The position numbers and the translations under genes are program-made. A model generated the notes under the pieces. It made no database searches, was not told where the DNA came from, and saw only the letters and a program-made list of their open reading frames with translations. Positions 44,036 through 58,000 of a stretch of DNA of 64,000 nucleotides are shown piece by piece; position 1 is the first letter of the stretch; each line of letters opens with the position of its first letter. This stretch comes from Odobenus rosmarus divergens. Its lineage: Eukaryota; Chordata; Mammalia; Carnivora; Odobenidae. The stretch is taken from contig NW_004450302.1 of NCBI RefSeq assembly GCF_000321225.1, positions 734,419-798,418 on the forward strand, in the 5' to 3' direction.

Positions 44036-44939
44036 AACTAGCAATACCACCCCAGTAGGAGAGAGAAACCTTACAGGTTTAGGAAGTTGAGGGTCATTCA
44101 GGCAAGCTCCATTTGAGGGCTAAAGTCACAGGAGGAACAATTAAATCAATAAATAGGTAGTTTATTAATCAGATTAATAACAATAATCAGGGATTCAGCC
44201 AGTCTGGCAAGTATGGATGAAAATGAAAGGAGGCCTTTCCCCCCTCCCTCTCATAGGTTTTTATATCTAAATTATGTGAAAGTGATTCATACACACACCC
44301 ATTATGAATCAGTATGGGAAATAATTTCAAGACCTTTCCTAGTGATGAAAGTGCAAGGTGAGCTCATTAAATCTTAGTGATGATTACGTCAGCTGACCAC
44401 AGTAAGCAGAGAATGTCTGGCTCAGTTTTTACACCCCAAGTCAAAGTTCAAGAAAGCCAGCCAAGATTGCAACTTAAAAAGCGGGAAAGAAAAAAAGCCA
44501 ACACCCACAAAAATAAACACAGTCTGTCTGCGCTGCCCCCACCTTTTCTCCCATACCTCAGTGGGACAATCTGCCATGCAACACAGGTAGAAAGAATCCT
44601 AAGAGATATGAGGAGAGGACACAAGGCCAGAGCCTCTCCTGGGTCCCCTGAAATCATGGGCATCGGGAAGGTAGGTGGCAAACATAAATGACCAAAACTA
44701 CCAGAGTCACCCAGGTGAGCATGGTTAATGAGAACTATGATATTCAAAACACAGCAGGAAGGGAGGAGGGAAGACCCCTGGGAAGCTGCAGATGCTTCTG
44801 CCCAAGTCAGTGTAGCTACCTTCTTAGAGGTTCTAGAGTCAAACCACTACACTCACCAGAAGCAACAGATGTTCTCCCCTCCCTATGCCACCACTGGAGG
44901 CGGTGTTCCAGACAAGAGTACACAGTTGTCAGGTTTTGG

Positions 44940-47900
44940 TTTTTGTTTTTAAGCAAGGTTTAATTAAACTGCACGGCATCCAGAAGAAAGAAATGTACCA
45001 AAGAATCCAACCTGAGACCAGATTATACATTGTAGAGGGGTGGGGGGGGGAGAGGAATCACTGCTTATTGGGAGGGAGCACTGCAATTGGAATATAACTC
45101 CAAAATAAATCATACAATAAATTATTTTTAAAAGAAAATAAACTGATCCACATGCAAAGATGGACACACACACACACCACACACACACACCCACACACAC
45201 ACTCTGCACACGTCACTCTAGTCTTTTATTCAGTGTTGACTAGGACTTCCATGCTGGTCCGTGGGAAAGGACAAAGGTTAGACATGAGAAAAGAAGGCTT
45301 GGCCCCTCTGCCACCACTGGAATGAGATTTAAGACAGTTAGAGAGGAAACCCACTAAGTTGTTAGAAACAAGAGTAGAAAGAAGGAAACAGTTATCAAGG
45401 AAGATTTTAATTGCTTCAAAGAGAGAGAGGAAGAAAGCACAGAAATCTAACACAAGTAAAGGCACAATGACCGTGGAGTTGAATGGAACCAAATCCTTCC
45501 TTCAGTTAAAAGTTATCCTTCTTTTTGTATGTGTTTTGAAGGTGGCTGTAGTTTTGTTTCATTTTGCTTTTAAGAGATGAGTCTTGAAGGCAGAGTTGTA
45601 ATGCCTTCCATTCCCTAAATTAGGGTGGCTTACAGAAAGCCATTGACCACATTGCCAGGGACTGAGATTCAGTAGGGAAAGAAAAGCTACAACTGGAATG
45701 TGAAGAATTGGATTTACAGTTGATTTTAGGTTGGGTTTCCAGAAGGACAGACAGCTCAGTGTAGTGCCATCAAAGGGCCTCAGATGCCCTATACTCCACC
45801 CCCAGAGCTTTGCAGAAGGAAAGGACCCTGGAGTCACATTTTTCCCCCACTCCCATAAGCACTCAGCCTACAGATTATTTCAAGTGATCAGGAGAATTAA
45901 AACACACCCCAACCCTGAGTTGCTCTGTAGCAAGTCTATTTACAATTTTTTCTCACCTCTCCCTGGAGGTAAATCTGGATTTCAAGTTGGGAAGCTGTGA
46001 GGTGAGGGGATGCCCCCAGTGCAATGGCCAGTGGCTAGTCTCCTTGCCTTGGCCAGTTGGGAGGGCTGGGATGCATTTCTGGAGACAAGCAGCCTCACAT
46101 CCATCAGGCTGGGTAGCCCTAAGCGCCCTCCTCTGGGAGCCCGGCTGTGAGGATGATGGGGCTCTGCAGCCGGAGGAAATCCTCACAACAGAAAAACCAC
46201 ACCTGGAATATCAAAGTGATGTGATCCAAGTTTGGTGACCAAAGAAGACGGGGGAAGAGGGGCATCTAGCTCATTTAAAAATCTGGAAGCCACTGCTCTG
46301 CTTCCCAGAAAGGGTGGAAAGAAACAATTAAGTTTTTCCCACTAGAGAAAAACATCATAAAACCAAACCCACACAAGGGCTTATAACACAGCTTCCTGAT
46401 GCTTAGTTGGGCAATGTCTCTTCCTTCTGGGAGGGAATAAGGGGGTTAATGGGACTGGGCAAGAGTCTCAACATGAGACCACCCAATCTTCCACTGGAGA
46501 CGACATTCCCACAAGCAGATAAGAAGAGCAGTTTAAAAGGTGAGAAGTTTTAGTGCTCTTGCAGCCAGCCCACCTTAAATCTCTATTACAAGCTTTTTAC
46601 AACATACAAAATAGATCAATAACTATGAGGATCACATTCCCATTCTTCAATAGTAAATATACAGGATAATAAATCTGTTATTAACAGAGGGACCAAATAA
46701 TGTATAAGGCAAAGACATTTAAATAGGTACTGTGCCATCATCATGCTCTCAAGAAGAAAATCCGTCTGATTAGATCCAGGCCCAGGCCTTTTCTCATGAG
46801 GCCAAGAAAATGACAATACAATCAATACCCATGTGACACAGTCCAAATGCTGGGGAATATGAGGGGCAGCAGGTCACAGAAGAGGAAGATATCAGCCCCA
46901 GTGAAAAGCTAGGGTTTGGCTTTTACTTGTGATTCTTATTTTGATGCTTTGTGTTTGCGTGAAGGGGGGGGGAAAAGGATACACTTTGTTAACATTGTAC
47001 AAAAGGCATCAACTCCCATTTCAAAAACAAATGGGAAGACTTCACAGTCCAAGCTCAGTAACTGGTCAGCATCTCCCCTGGAACTCTGCTGCAGGGTTAA
47101 CTCTTGTATTCTCTCTTTTTCCCTCCACTCGTGCGTGCCCTGTCTCAGCACTACGGGTTTCAGAATGCTGGGGATACTGCTGAGATAACTGCTAACAGAT
47201 TTGAAAATAAAAACGATAAAGAGAATGATTAGAAAAGGTATGGTGACAGACCTCATCATGGTTTGTCCCAAGAGTTGATACAGTCCAGGGGATGGCAAAG
47301 GACAGCAGACCCTGTACAAAGAACCCAAGCCGAGAGCTCTCCCATCTGGCACGGGAAGACTTGGGTTTCTCTGGGCACCATGCACAGATCCTTAGTCTGT
47401 GATCCAACAGATTGGAGAGGTCCCGAAGGTGATTTAAGCCTGTGATGTACCTGGTGAAAATTTTTTACTTTCCCCATCCATTTCAAGGAATAGCCTTGAC
47501 TCCTTCCCTGCTCTCATTCCAAACCTTGAGCAGTCTCTGCACTTGGCAAGAGTTGTAGCAAACCAAACCATCCCACGTGTAGAGCCCAGGAGCTCCATCC
47601 TGCTGTTGGGAGAATGAAGTCCCGTTCCCCCATCCAAGCTCAGTTCCTACCTAGACTAGGACCCTCTATTTCCTCTGTGCCCTTGAACTAGGACCTGGAA
47701 GACGAAGAAACATATTGCTGGCTGCCAAGGAAGATCAACTGAACTGAGGCACACCTCACCAAAGTCTTTGTGCTTCCTGGCACAGAGGAATCTTTGACCG
47801 TCCCCATAAGCTTCTTCACCCTTCTGTATTCTGTGTTAACCCCTGCAGTCTTGTGAAGGCAAGAGTAGTGGAGAAAGGAATGGAAGTACCTGCTCAGTCA

Positions 47901-48964
47901 GATGGGCTGTGAACTTTGGAACAAACAGGCCTTAAAGTCCTTCAAAGCCCACAGAGTTGATCCCTTCCACAAGGTGCTTCACCCTTCCCTTGTCATCCTG
48001 GGCACCCATCAGGGGCTAAAGTCTCTGAGAAGGCCATCAGGGCCAGTCAGAAAAGACTTCAGAGGTGTCAAGGCCAACGCCCGATCTTTCCATCTCCCAC
48101 TGCAGGGTTTTGGAGTTCGTGAATCAAAGTGACTTTTCTTTTGAGGGGATGGGCAGTGCAGAGAGGAATAACAGCCCTCAGCCTCAGCACCCTGAGGAAA
48201 CAGGCAAATGGGCAGGGAATCCCAGAGGACACAAATGGCTCCTGGTCCCTTTGCTGCAGAGAAACTGACTAGCTCTAAAAGGATCCCCAGTTTATTTCAC
48301 CCTCTCTTTTTATTAGATGTTTAGTTCAACTGATTAGTATTTAGTATTTATAATATCCAACTTCTCCCTGGGGTGGTGGCATGGGGTGGGGTGAGAGCAA
48401 AACCAAAATACCCTTAAAAAGAAAGCAGACCCATTTCTTTGCCCTTTCTTCAAACTTGACCTTTAAAACAGATCACTTCTCTGCAAATTCCTTTCCTGTT
48501 TCACTAAAAATGCCCACCCCTCAGAAGTCCTGGCCATGCCAGCCTCCTAAATGAGGAAACATAATATACCCGCCACACTTCCCCCACAGTGGGTAGGAGA
48601 AAGTAGGGAGTACAATTCTCCACCCTGCCCCAACAATGAGTTCATTCATCACAACAAGGCACCTTTCCCCAAGAGGAAAGCAGGAGACATGGAAACTTTT
48701 TCCTCGTCTGGCTAGCAGGGCTTGCGAGAGGAGGCATGGATTCAGGGTTTGAGACCCTACTGTCAATATAAAGAGTCCAATCACCAAGTCTAGAGACGAG
48801 ATGCATAGATGGAGGTGAGTGGGGAGGACGCTTGGTGTCTAGAGATGGGTTGCACTGGAGAAACACATCAGGAGCTCTCATGCAGGTTTCAGGGGAGTGG
48901 AAGGGACCATCTGAGCAGAAGAGAGGGTCCATCCTTTTCCTGAGGAACAGGACCAAGCCGGGCT
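44940..48964 (-). other. WIPF2: WIPF2 3'UTR (about 4 kb)
   Basis: SINE-free single-copy DNA following the stop, in keeping with a long 3'UTR. Possible poly(A) signals on the minus strand: AATAAA at 45230-45225 and ATTAAA at 44964-44959, the latter followed by an A-rich stretch. A (CA)n microsatellite lies at 45167-45201. No open frame with recognisable content. Confidence 0.6.
45167..45201. repeat. (CA)n microsatellite, interrupted
   Basis: CACACACACACACC-type units with single-base interruptions, within the likely WIPF2 3'UTR. Confidence 0.9.
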
Positions 48965-49005
48965 TCACCTGAGAATGGGTGGCAGAGGTGGGGCTCCACG
49001 GGCAG
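48965..49005 (-). CDS. WIPF2: WIPF2 last coding exon
   Basis: Acceptor TTTTTCAG; AARGAPPLPPILR followed by TGA at 48967-48965. Only 41 coding bases, then the long 3'UTR. Confidence 0.96.
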
Positions 49006-52000
49006 CTGAAAAATATAAAAATAAAAACCACATACATAAGGTCAACCACCAAACACTGAGTAACCCAAACACTCCTGAAATGACAGGCTGTTTAAGCTAA
49101 CCTTCAAAATTTAGGGACTGGTTTTGTTGTTTCCTTGTTTTATTAGAAAATGCAGATGAGAAGCAAATTTTAATCTAAGAAAAACACACCAATTCTACTT
49201 TCTATGGAATTATGGAAAAACTTTCATTGACTACTCTTCTCACCTCGGTTTGTTTTGCTGGGATATATTCTCTGAAAGTGTTTATATTCTTCTGGAGCAG
49301 GAAAGTCTTCTACTGGATGGAAAGAATACTTTGACTCAAAATCATCTGGGAAAGGAACAGAATATTAAGTCATATCACCCTTCCTTGTGCTCCCACATAT
49401 TCTGTAGCACTTCTGAGCCCCCCACCCCCTTGCTAATCTCCCTCGAATTCTGATGGACCACTAGGGCCTGCCTGGCCCACTAAACCAAGGTTCCTGAGGC
49501 CAGCAACAGCATTTTTCTACCTTGCACACACAGAGGATACGCTCAGAGGCTCTTCACATTAAGGAATGAGTCTTTGAATTAGTTCTTCAAATCTTAGCTG
49601 TTTGCATGGGAGAAGGAAATACAGTTCTGTTTCAGTTCACAGTCATCTTAGAGACTGTCACCATGGGAAACCAACTGAACTGAATCCACAGATTGGTAGA
49701 CATTAACCTAAAATGGGAATTTCTGTCACCAGCTAGTGAGAGATCTGACTAGGTAACTCCCCTCTGGCCCAGGTTACCCTCATTTAACTCTATACAACAG
49801 AGTCGGGACAGCCATCTCATGGCCTCCGCTCCCACTTTCTGTGGGCCCCTCTAGAAGGCTCAGATTTTCGATCGGTGTGGCTCAAACACATTCCAAAAAC
49901 CCTGGTCCCCCAATAAGGTACAGACTAGACTGGGTGCAGAGAAGAGGCAACCATTCAAGAATCTAGAATGTTAGGGTTGAAGGAGACTGTACAGATCTTT
50001 CCAGGGTCCTTAACAGAGGGTCTGAGGAAACCCTACAGACATCCTTTGCTTGGGGCTCCATCCTAGACCCAACGAATCAGAATCTCTTAGGTGGGGCCTA
50101 AGACTCATTTATAACCTTGAAAAAGTTAAATCTGATACACTTCTGATCTCATCAACCTCCTCATTTCACAGATGAGGGAAGTGAGTCCCAGAGAAGTGAA
50201 GTAACTTCCTCAAAGTAACACAGCTAGGTAGTGGCTCTGTCTTATTAATGTTGTATACCATGGGTTGTTTTTGTTGTTGTTTTTTAAAGGTCCAGAAAAG
50301 GCCCTCTCCTTCCTAGGAAGATACATCATTCCTGTCTGAATAATCCTGAAAAGGATAAAGTCTCTGACCTAAAAGCTAACCACAAAGGATCCTTGGCGAG
50401 CAAGCGAGTATAGCTTTGGAGTTATTAGCACAACACCTACTGACTTTACTTCAATCTCTTCTAAAGCAATCATACCTAGAATTCATATAACACAAGGGAT
50501 GTCAATGGAGGGGGCCCAGAAATCTGAGGGAAAGTCAGGAGAAGAACTGTTGTGAACAAAGGATACCCAGTGACCATTCCCACTCTAGAGTGGCCACTGG
50601 AATTAGTGAAGTCACCACAGGAACTATGAGACTAAAACACCTAGTTACTCACCCAAGAAAGATCGGACAGTGGTAATAGAATCTCTGTGGCCATTCCTCA
50701 GGGGTGGTGGAGGAGGAGGGGGTGGTCCAGCTGGCGTCCTTGAGGGCGGAGGTGGGGGCTTTCCTCGGCTCAGAGGTTCTGACCCATGCATTCGGTACGG
50801 TGGGGGGGGAGGGGGAGCATCCCTGGCACCATTTCGGATCATGGGTGGTGGGGGTGGAGGAGCTGCAAGCAAAATCCAAAGCAGTTAGGTTGGGATACAG
50901 AGACAGTGAGGGGTGGGGGAATTTGAGAGACGAGCTCTAAGAGTGCCTTGGTGCCTTCCCAAAGAGCCAGGCTCTGGGAGCCTCGAGGCAGCATGTCGGG
51001 TATCAGATTCAACCTCTATTTAAAAGCGGGACCATTTCTTCCAGATCTCAAAGTCCAGAATAAATGTGTGACCCTTTTCATTTCCTGTGACAAGTCAGTC
51101 AAGAACTCTGCCTACTTTTGATGATCTTTTCCCTGCCTTTCCATGCCTTCCTCCACAATCCTAATTCAAGGCTTTCTCATATTTAGCCTGTTCTACTGCA
51201 AAAAGCTTCCCAAACGTTCTCCTTGCTTCTGGTCTCTTACCATTCCAATCCATTCTACATACCAACTCACTAATCGCCTCCAAAATACTTGCTCAAACTT
51301 TTCCAAGGGCTTTGCATTTCCTCTATCATGAAGTTTCAAATCCTTAGCTTCAACCCCAACTGGGTCTCCCCCCATCATCTTTTTTTTTTTTTAAAGATTC
51401 TATTTATTTATTTGACAGAGACAAAGTGAGAGAGGGAACACAAGCAGGAGGAGTGGGAGAGGGAGAAGCAGGCTTCCCGCGGAGCAGGGAGCCTGACACA
51501 GGGCTCGATCCCAGGACCCCAGGACCACGACCCGAGCCGAAGGCAGACACCTAACGACTGAGCCACCCAGGCGCCTTCTTTCTTACAAAGCAACTTACCA
51601 GGCCAGGCAGCCTGATTTCACCTTCTCCTCTTCCTTGCTTGATTCCTAGGCTGAGACTCCCACTGTTGCCTCTGTATCTCTCTACTACATCTTGTATTGT
51701 AATTTTTCATTTTATGTGCTCTTCCCCAGCACACTAAGTCAGGGTAGTGTCCGTTCATCTGAGTTCCCAAGCTCAGCCAAATGTACAGCACACAGTAGGT
51801 ATGCAATCAACATGTGCTGACTAAACCAAACCACATATGCTTTGCTCATGTGACTCCCCCAAAAGACGCAGAAACGCGATCCATCTTCCCTTACTACCAA
51901 ACCCTACCTCTCCTTTAAGATTCAACTCAAGCCCCATCTTCTAAAGGCTTTCCCAAAGCAATGCACTCTATTCGAATCCCCTTCTTCTTTGTTCTCCCAT

Positions 52001-55000
52001 AGCATTTATAGGCTGTGTCACTTACTCTAGCACTTTTTTTTTTTTTTAATATTTTATTTATTTATTTGACAGAGACATAGCGAGAGAGGGAACACAAGCA
52101 GGGGGAGTGGGAGAGGGAGAAGCAGGCTTCCCGCGGAGCGGGGAGCCCGCTACGGGACTCGATCCCAGGACCCCGGGATCATGACCTGAGCCGAAGGCAG
52201 ACGCTTAACGACTAAGCCACCCAGGCGCCCTACTCTAGCACTTTGTAGTACAGACTAAAATGAGTGATTCTCAAAATATGTATAGTAGGTTCATCTGCAC
52301 AAGTTGCATATCTCCAATGATAGGCTCCTTGCTCAGAAAAACTGGGAATGCCTCTTTGGGAATTGTCTCCAAACCCAGTTTCTAACCAAGCAGATCCGTA
52401 AATATTATATGATGTTCATATCTCATTTTTTTTTAAAAGATTTTATCTATGTATTTTACAAAGAGTGCATGCGCGCATGTGTGCAAACTTAGGGGAGGAG
52501 CAGAGGGAGAGGGACAAGCAGACTCTGTACTGAGCGCGGAGCCCAACATGGGGCTTGATCTCACGACTCCAAGATCATGACCTGAGCGAAACCAAGAATC
52601 AGATGGTCAACTGACTGAGACACCCAGGTGTCCCTCGTATCTCATTTCTGAGGTTGCACAACCATCAATAAAAATATTCATACCTACGTCTCTTTTCAAA
52701 AATCAAATTCACTCTTAAAAGACAAAAATGTGGGGTGCCTGGGTGGCTCAGTTGGTTAAGTGTCTGCCTTCAGTTCAGCTTATGATCCCAGAGTCCTGGG
52801 ATCGAGCCCTGCATCGGGCTCCCTGCTCAGTGGGGAGTCTGCTCCTCCCTCTCCCTTTGCCCCTGCTTGTGCGCTCTCTCTCTAGCTCACTCTCTCTCTC
52901 AAATAAAATGAAATCTTAAAAAAAAAAAAAAAGACAAAAATGTGCCACCAAGTAGAAGGTAACATCAAAAACACATCTGAAGACATGGCAACATCATTGG
53001 AATAGGTTCTAAGTAAGGTGTTTGTATTATGTTGTTCTATTCTTTTAACTAACAAAAAGAGCAGCTACCATTTATTTGGCTTCTGTTATATTCCAGGCAC
53101 TGTCCCGGGTACTTTATAGGCATTACACTTTAAAATTCTTCCGCCACTCCTGCAAAGTATGTGGTATTATCCCCATTTCACAATGAGGAAACTGGGACTC
53201 AGGCTGTTTGTCCGAGGTCACAAATTTAATAGACTCAGCACACATCTGCTCTTTCCACTATGCCCACACTGCTTTACTTAACTACCCCAAGTACTATATT
53301 AACCACCCCCAAAATGTATAACCCACTGAGATGGAAGTTTATCTTCTGGTACCAACGCCATGTCCAATAAATAGTTGTTTCCTAAATAATACGTGGAGAG
53401 ACTTCTCAGCTTAACAGACAACACTGGTTTAGTGATTGAAGGGTGTTATCATCATCATCATCTTTTTAAGTACGCTCTACACCCATCGAGGGGCTTGAAT
53501 GCATGACCCTGAGATCAAGAGTCACATGCTCCTACCGACTGAGCCAGCCAGCCGCCCAAGAGTATTATCTTATTCCTCCTGAATTACTGTTGGAATTTCT
53601 GTAGAGTGACTGCAGTTAAGAAAGAAGCAGTAATGGGATGATTTATGTAGACAAGGGGTCCAGCACTGCAGGCCCAGTAAATGTTAGTTTTCGCTTCCCC
53701 TAAGATGCACTCTGAATGTCTCCTTCACTCTTTTCAAGGTTTAAGTATGGACAGGGGCTATTCGAAGCAATAACTAAAGAAAAGCCTCCTTAACACCACC
53801 TAGCAGATCTCTGAACCTTGATTTCATCCCAAATCTGCCCAAACCAAAGCTCTTTCAGGTCGCCTTCAAAATATTTCCCTAAAACCCAGATTTCTCAGGG
53901 CCCTAAGAGTCTGCATCTACTCAAGGGGAGGGTCAGAGAGTGTAAGACAGGCAGGGTTAGCTAGGCTCAAAAGGACCCCAGCTAGACATCGGGCAGGTGG
54001 TAGTGATTAGAGCCGACCCAGACTGGCCAAAGAGAGCAGGACCAAGAGCAGTCTGCCCTCCCTCAGGGATGGTCATCCCAACCAGGTGCTGCCATCTCCA
54101 GTAGTTTCTGGGCTCTTTGTCACATACAATTTTAGGACCCTTTCAAGGGACAGAGCTGGAACCCAAGGACCGTAAGAAAGAAGCAGTTTGTAAAAGAAAC
54201 TTTGGGGTGGGAGATCACCTTTTGTAAACCTAGAAAAACCCAATTTTGAGGAAAGCAAAAAATAAACAAATGAACAAAATTTAAAAATTCCCTTAAAAAT
54301 AGTGTGTTTTACTCTGCAAAGAAAAAATTCAGAAACCCTATGGACCACTAAATTGGTCCCTGAGCACCCTGGGAAGACAAGACTCCATACTTTTTCAAAT
54401 GTAAATAATTCATATAGAAACAAAAGTGTATTATCATGTAATATTGTCATATGATTTAATAATAGAGATAAATCCATGAACTACCTGGAAACCCTTGCAT
54501 AAAACCATTAACAGTTATCAGCATACTACAGTTTACAAAGAACTTTCATATATACTTTTATTTACAACCACCCCTGAAGGTACTATGAACACGTGAGGAA
54601 ACAAACTCAGAATGAGGAGCACCTGGGTGGCTCAGTCGTTAAGTGTCTGCCTTCGGCTCGGGTCATGATCCCAGGGTCCTGGGATCGAGCCCCACATCGG
54701 GCTCCCTGCTCAGCGGGAAGCCTGCTTCTCCCTCTCCCACTCCCCCTGCTTGTGTTCCCTTTCTCGCTCTTTTTCAAAAAATAAATAAAATCTTAAAAAA
54801 ACAACTACTCAGAATCAGAGCTATCTGCCCAATGTCACACAACAAAGAGAGCCAATACTCACAAGATCTCTGACTAAAATATCTCAATTTTCTCTCTGTG
54901 TTATCACTCTAAGAACTGCTGCTCTGGTTAGAGATGGAAAGCTGGCCAAGGCCTCCATCAGGTCTCAAAGTTGGTGATAGCTGAGGGACAGAAGAACAAG

Positions 55001-58000
55001 GCTCATAACACATTTTTCTGAAGAAACCACAAAGAAAGAACAGCGAAGTGGGAAGCAAGAAGTCTGCAGACATTTAAAACTACTCAATTCAGGATGCATG
55101 GCTGGCTTATGTTGGTAGAGCATGTGACTCTTGATCTCGGGGTCTTGAGTTCAAGACCCACATTAGGCCTACAGTTCAGTTCAAAAAAATAAATTAATTA
55201 AATTAAAAAAATAAAACTACTCAGTTAAACCCACAGAAATTATATTTTTCCCCGCTTCTATTCCTGGATAGGATTAGAAAGATATGGGCTCTGCTTCGCT
55301 AAAGAGTCTTTAAAAAAAAAAAAAAATCCCTGGGACGCCTGGGTGGCTCAGTTGGTTAAGCATCTGCCTTCAGGGGCTCCTGGGTGGCTCAGCTGGTTGA
55401 GCGTCTGCCTTCAGCTTGGGTCATGATCCCAAGGTCCTGGGAGCGAGCCCCGCATCGGGATCCCTGCTCGGCGGGAAGCCTGCTTCTCCCTCTCCCACTC
55501 CCCCTGCTTGTGTTCCTTCTCTCGCTGTCTCTCTGTCAAATAAATAAATAAATATCTAAAAAAAAAAAAAAAAAGCATCTGCCTTCAGTTCAGGTCATGA
55601 TCCCGGGGTCCTGGGATCAAGTCGGGCATTGGGCTCCTTCCTCAGCAGGGAGCCTGCTTCTCCCTCTGCCTGCCGCTCGCACTCTCTCTCTGACAAATGA
55701 ATAAATAAAATCTTAAAAAAAAAAAATCCCTAAGTTAAAAAATAATTTTTAACCTTAACTTTGTAAAATCAAAGGTCACGTTAGGACTAGGATTCTTATG
55801 GCTAAAGCCAGGGAGACACGGGGTCAGGAATGTACCAGGTTACCGTACGACTGCCGTATGGGGACTGCCAGCTCCCAGAATACAGATCTCTACGTATGTC
55901 ACCAAGCAGCAGCACAGGTTACAGGGCTTTCAATACGTGCTTCCTGATGACTTAATTTCTTAATCAATTACCCAAACCTGCAAGGACTGTTTAAAAGCTC
56001 AAAAGCCATTTGTGGAGAATGTGGCTCAAAGTCCAATGATGAAAGAGGACACCGGAGCCAAAATTCCTGGGTCTAAGAAGGTCCCAGAGAGCTTCATGGT
56101 CTCCCTACTTTCAGTCATGCTATTTTGTAAAAGGACTACACAACCTCTTCTTCTTTTTCTAGAGCTCCTTAATCCCCTCTTCATCCAGTTTAGGCTCATG
56201 GTCCACTGTTAAAATCACTCCCGGACCTACACCCTTAAGCTTCCCTGCCCCACTCTCCCTTAGTGCCCCACATGCCTGAAAAAGCTAACCTTGGTTAAAC
56301 ACCATGCTGCCACTACTCAGCACCTGCGAACACACACTGTGCTAACCTCACTTTGAGTGTATGGCTCCTAATCCTGAGTTGGCCTTTCATGCTGCTGCTT
56401 AGCCCAGCACACTTCCCCACCCCCTTCACTCTCCCACATTCCCGGAGGACCACCTCATGCCCCTCTCTCTCCTTCCCTCCCCTCATTCACAGCAGATGTC
56501 CTTGCTTTCTATTTCACCAATAAGAAACAAACCAGAAGGGGCACCTGGGTGGCTCAGTCGGTTAAGCATCTGCCTTTGGTTCAGGTGATGATCCCAGAGT
56601 CCTGGGATCCCGTGTCTGGAGCCCGCTTCTCCCTCTGCCCTTCCCCCTACTTGTTCTTTCTCTCTCTCAGATGAATAAAATCTTAAAAAAAGAAGAAGAA
56701 GAAACTTTGCACATGCTACCCACTTACATCTATGACTATGCATTCCGCCTTCCCTCCTGTTACCATGGAAGAACTGTGTTCTTATCTAAGGTCAACCCCT
56801 TACCTATGGATCAGATTCCTTTTAGCCTTCTAGGGAACATTACTCAGGCAATTTCCCCCCTTTCTACTGTATCATTTCATCAGTATACAAACAGATGCTG
56901 AAATATCTCTCATCCTGGAGAGGAAGGGTCCCAACCCTCAATCTCACATTCTCCTCCAGCAACCATTCCATTTATCTGCGCCCCCACCCCCACTCCCCTT
57001 CAAGCAGACTGAGAGATTTCTACATTGCTATCTCCGATTCCTCTCCTCCTATCCCCAAGGTCCCAAACACGTCTTAGACCCTCACCCTCAACCTCCACCA
57101 CTCCACTGAAACTACCAAAAGGATATTATGTTGTTTGGGGGTCCCCCCAAAGGACTCCATGTTGCTAAGACCAATGTCATTCTGTTTTCAGTCCTGGACA
57201 CGGCTAATCATTCCATCTCGGCATCCTTCCGGCATCCTCGTTTTCTTCCTCACTGGGGGCTCTTTCTTAGCTTCCTCAGCTTGCTACTCCCCACCTCTCT
57301 GACCTCTACTATAAAGGCCTCAACCTCTTCTCTATCTAGACTGACTCCCTAGGTGAGCTCACCCAGCATGTGGTTCTCAGTATCATTCAAATTTCTCTAA
57401 CCCAGATCTTTCCCCTCAACTTCAGAGTCTGACAGACATTCCAGAGAAAACAATGAACTGGTGTTTGGCTAACAGGCATGTCAAACTTGACTTGTTTAAA
57501 AGTGAACACCTGTCTTCTTCCCCCAAACCTGCTGCGGTCCTATCTACCTGCCTGGTTTACTGCAACAGCCTCCTAAGTGGTCTCCCTTGCCACCTCTGTC
57601 CCCTGCAGTCTGTTTTCAACACAGAAGTTTGTCATTCATTTTATTTTATTTTAAGATTTTATTTATTTATTTATTTGACAGACAGAATACAAGCAGGGGG
57701 AGCAGCAGAAGGAGAGGGAGAAGCAGGGAGCCCGATGCGGGGCTCGATCCCAGGACCCTTGGATCATGACCTGAGCCGAAGGCAGAAGCTTAACCGACTG
57801 AGCCACCGAGGCGCCCCGAGTTTGTCATCCTTTTAAAAGCTAAAGCAGGGCGCCTGGGTGGCTCAGTCATTGGGCATCTGCCTTTGGCTCAGGTCATGAT
57901 CCCTCATGATCCCAGGGTCCTGGCATCGAGCCCCACATCGGGCTCCCTGCTCAGGGGGAGGCCTGCTTCTCCCTCTCCCACTCCCCCTGCTTATGTTCCC

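Larger units (their letters stand above)
41560..44930. other. CDC6 - WIPF2 intergenic region
   Basis: No gene recognised. It contains a MIR (42365-42580), a short SINE (42661-42770), an L2-like end (43430-43530) and an alternating purine/pyrimidine tract (43995-44035); the rest is unique. Confidence 0.7.

Noticed and set aside
50670..50888. Poly-glycine frame opposite a WIPF2 exon
   Set aside because: It is the exact antisense shadow of the WIPF2 proline-rich exon.
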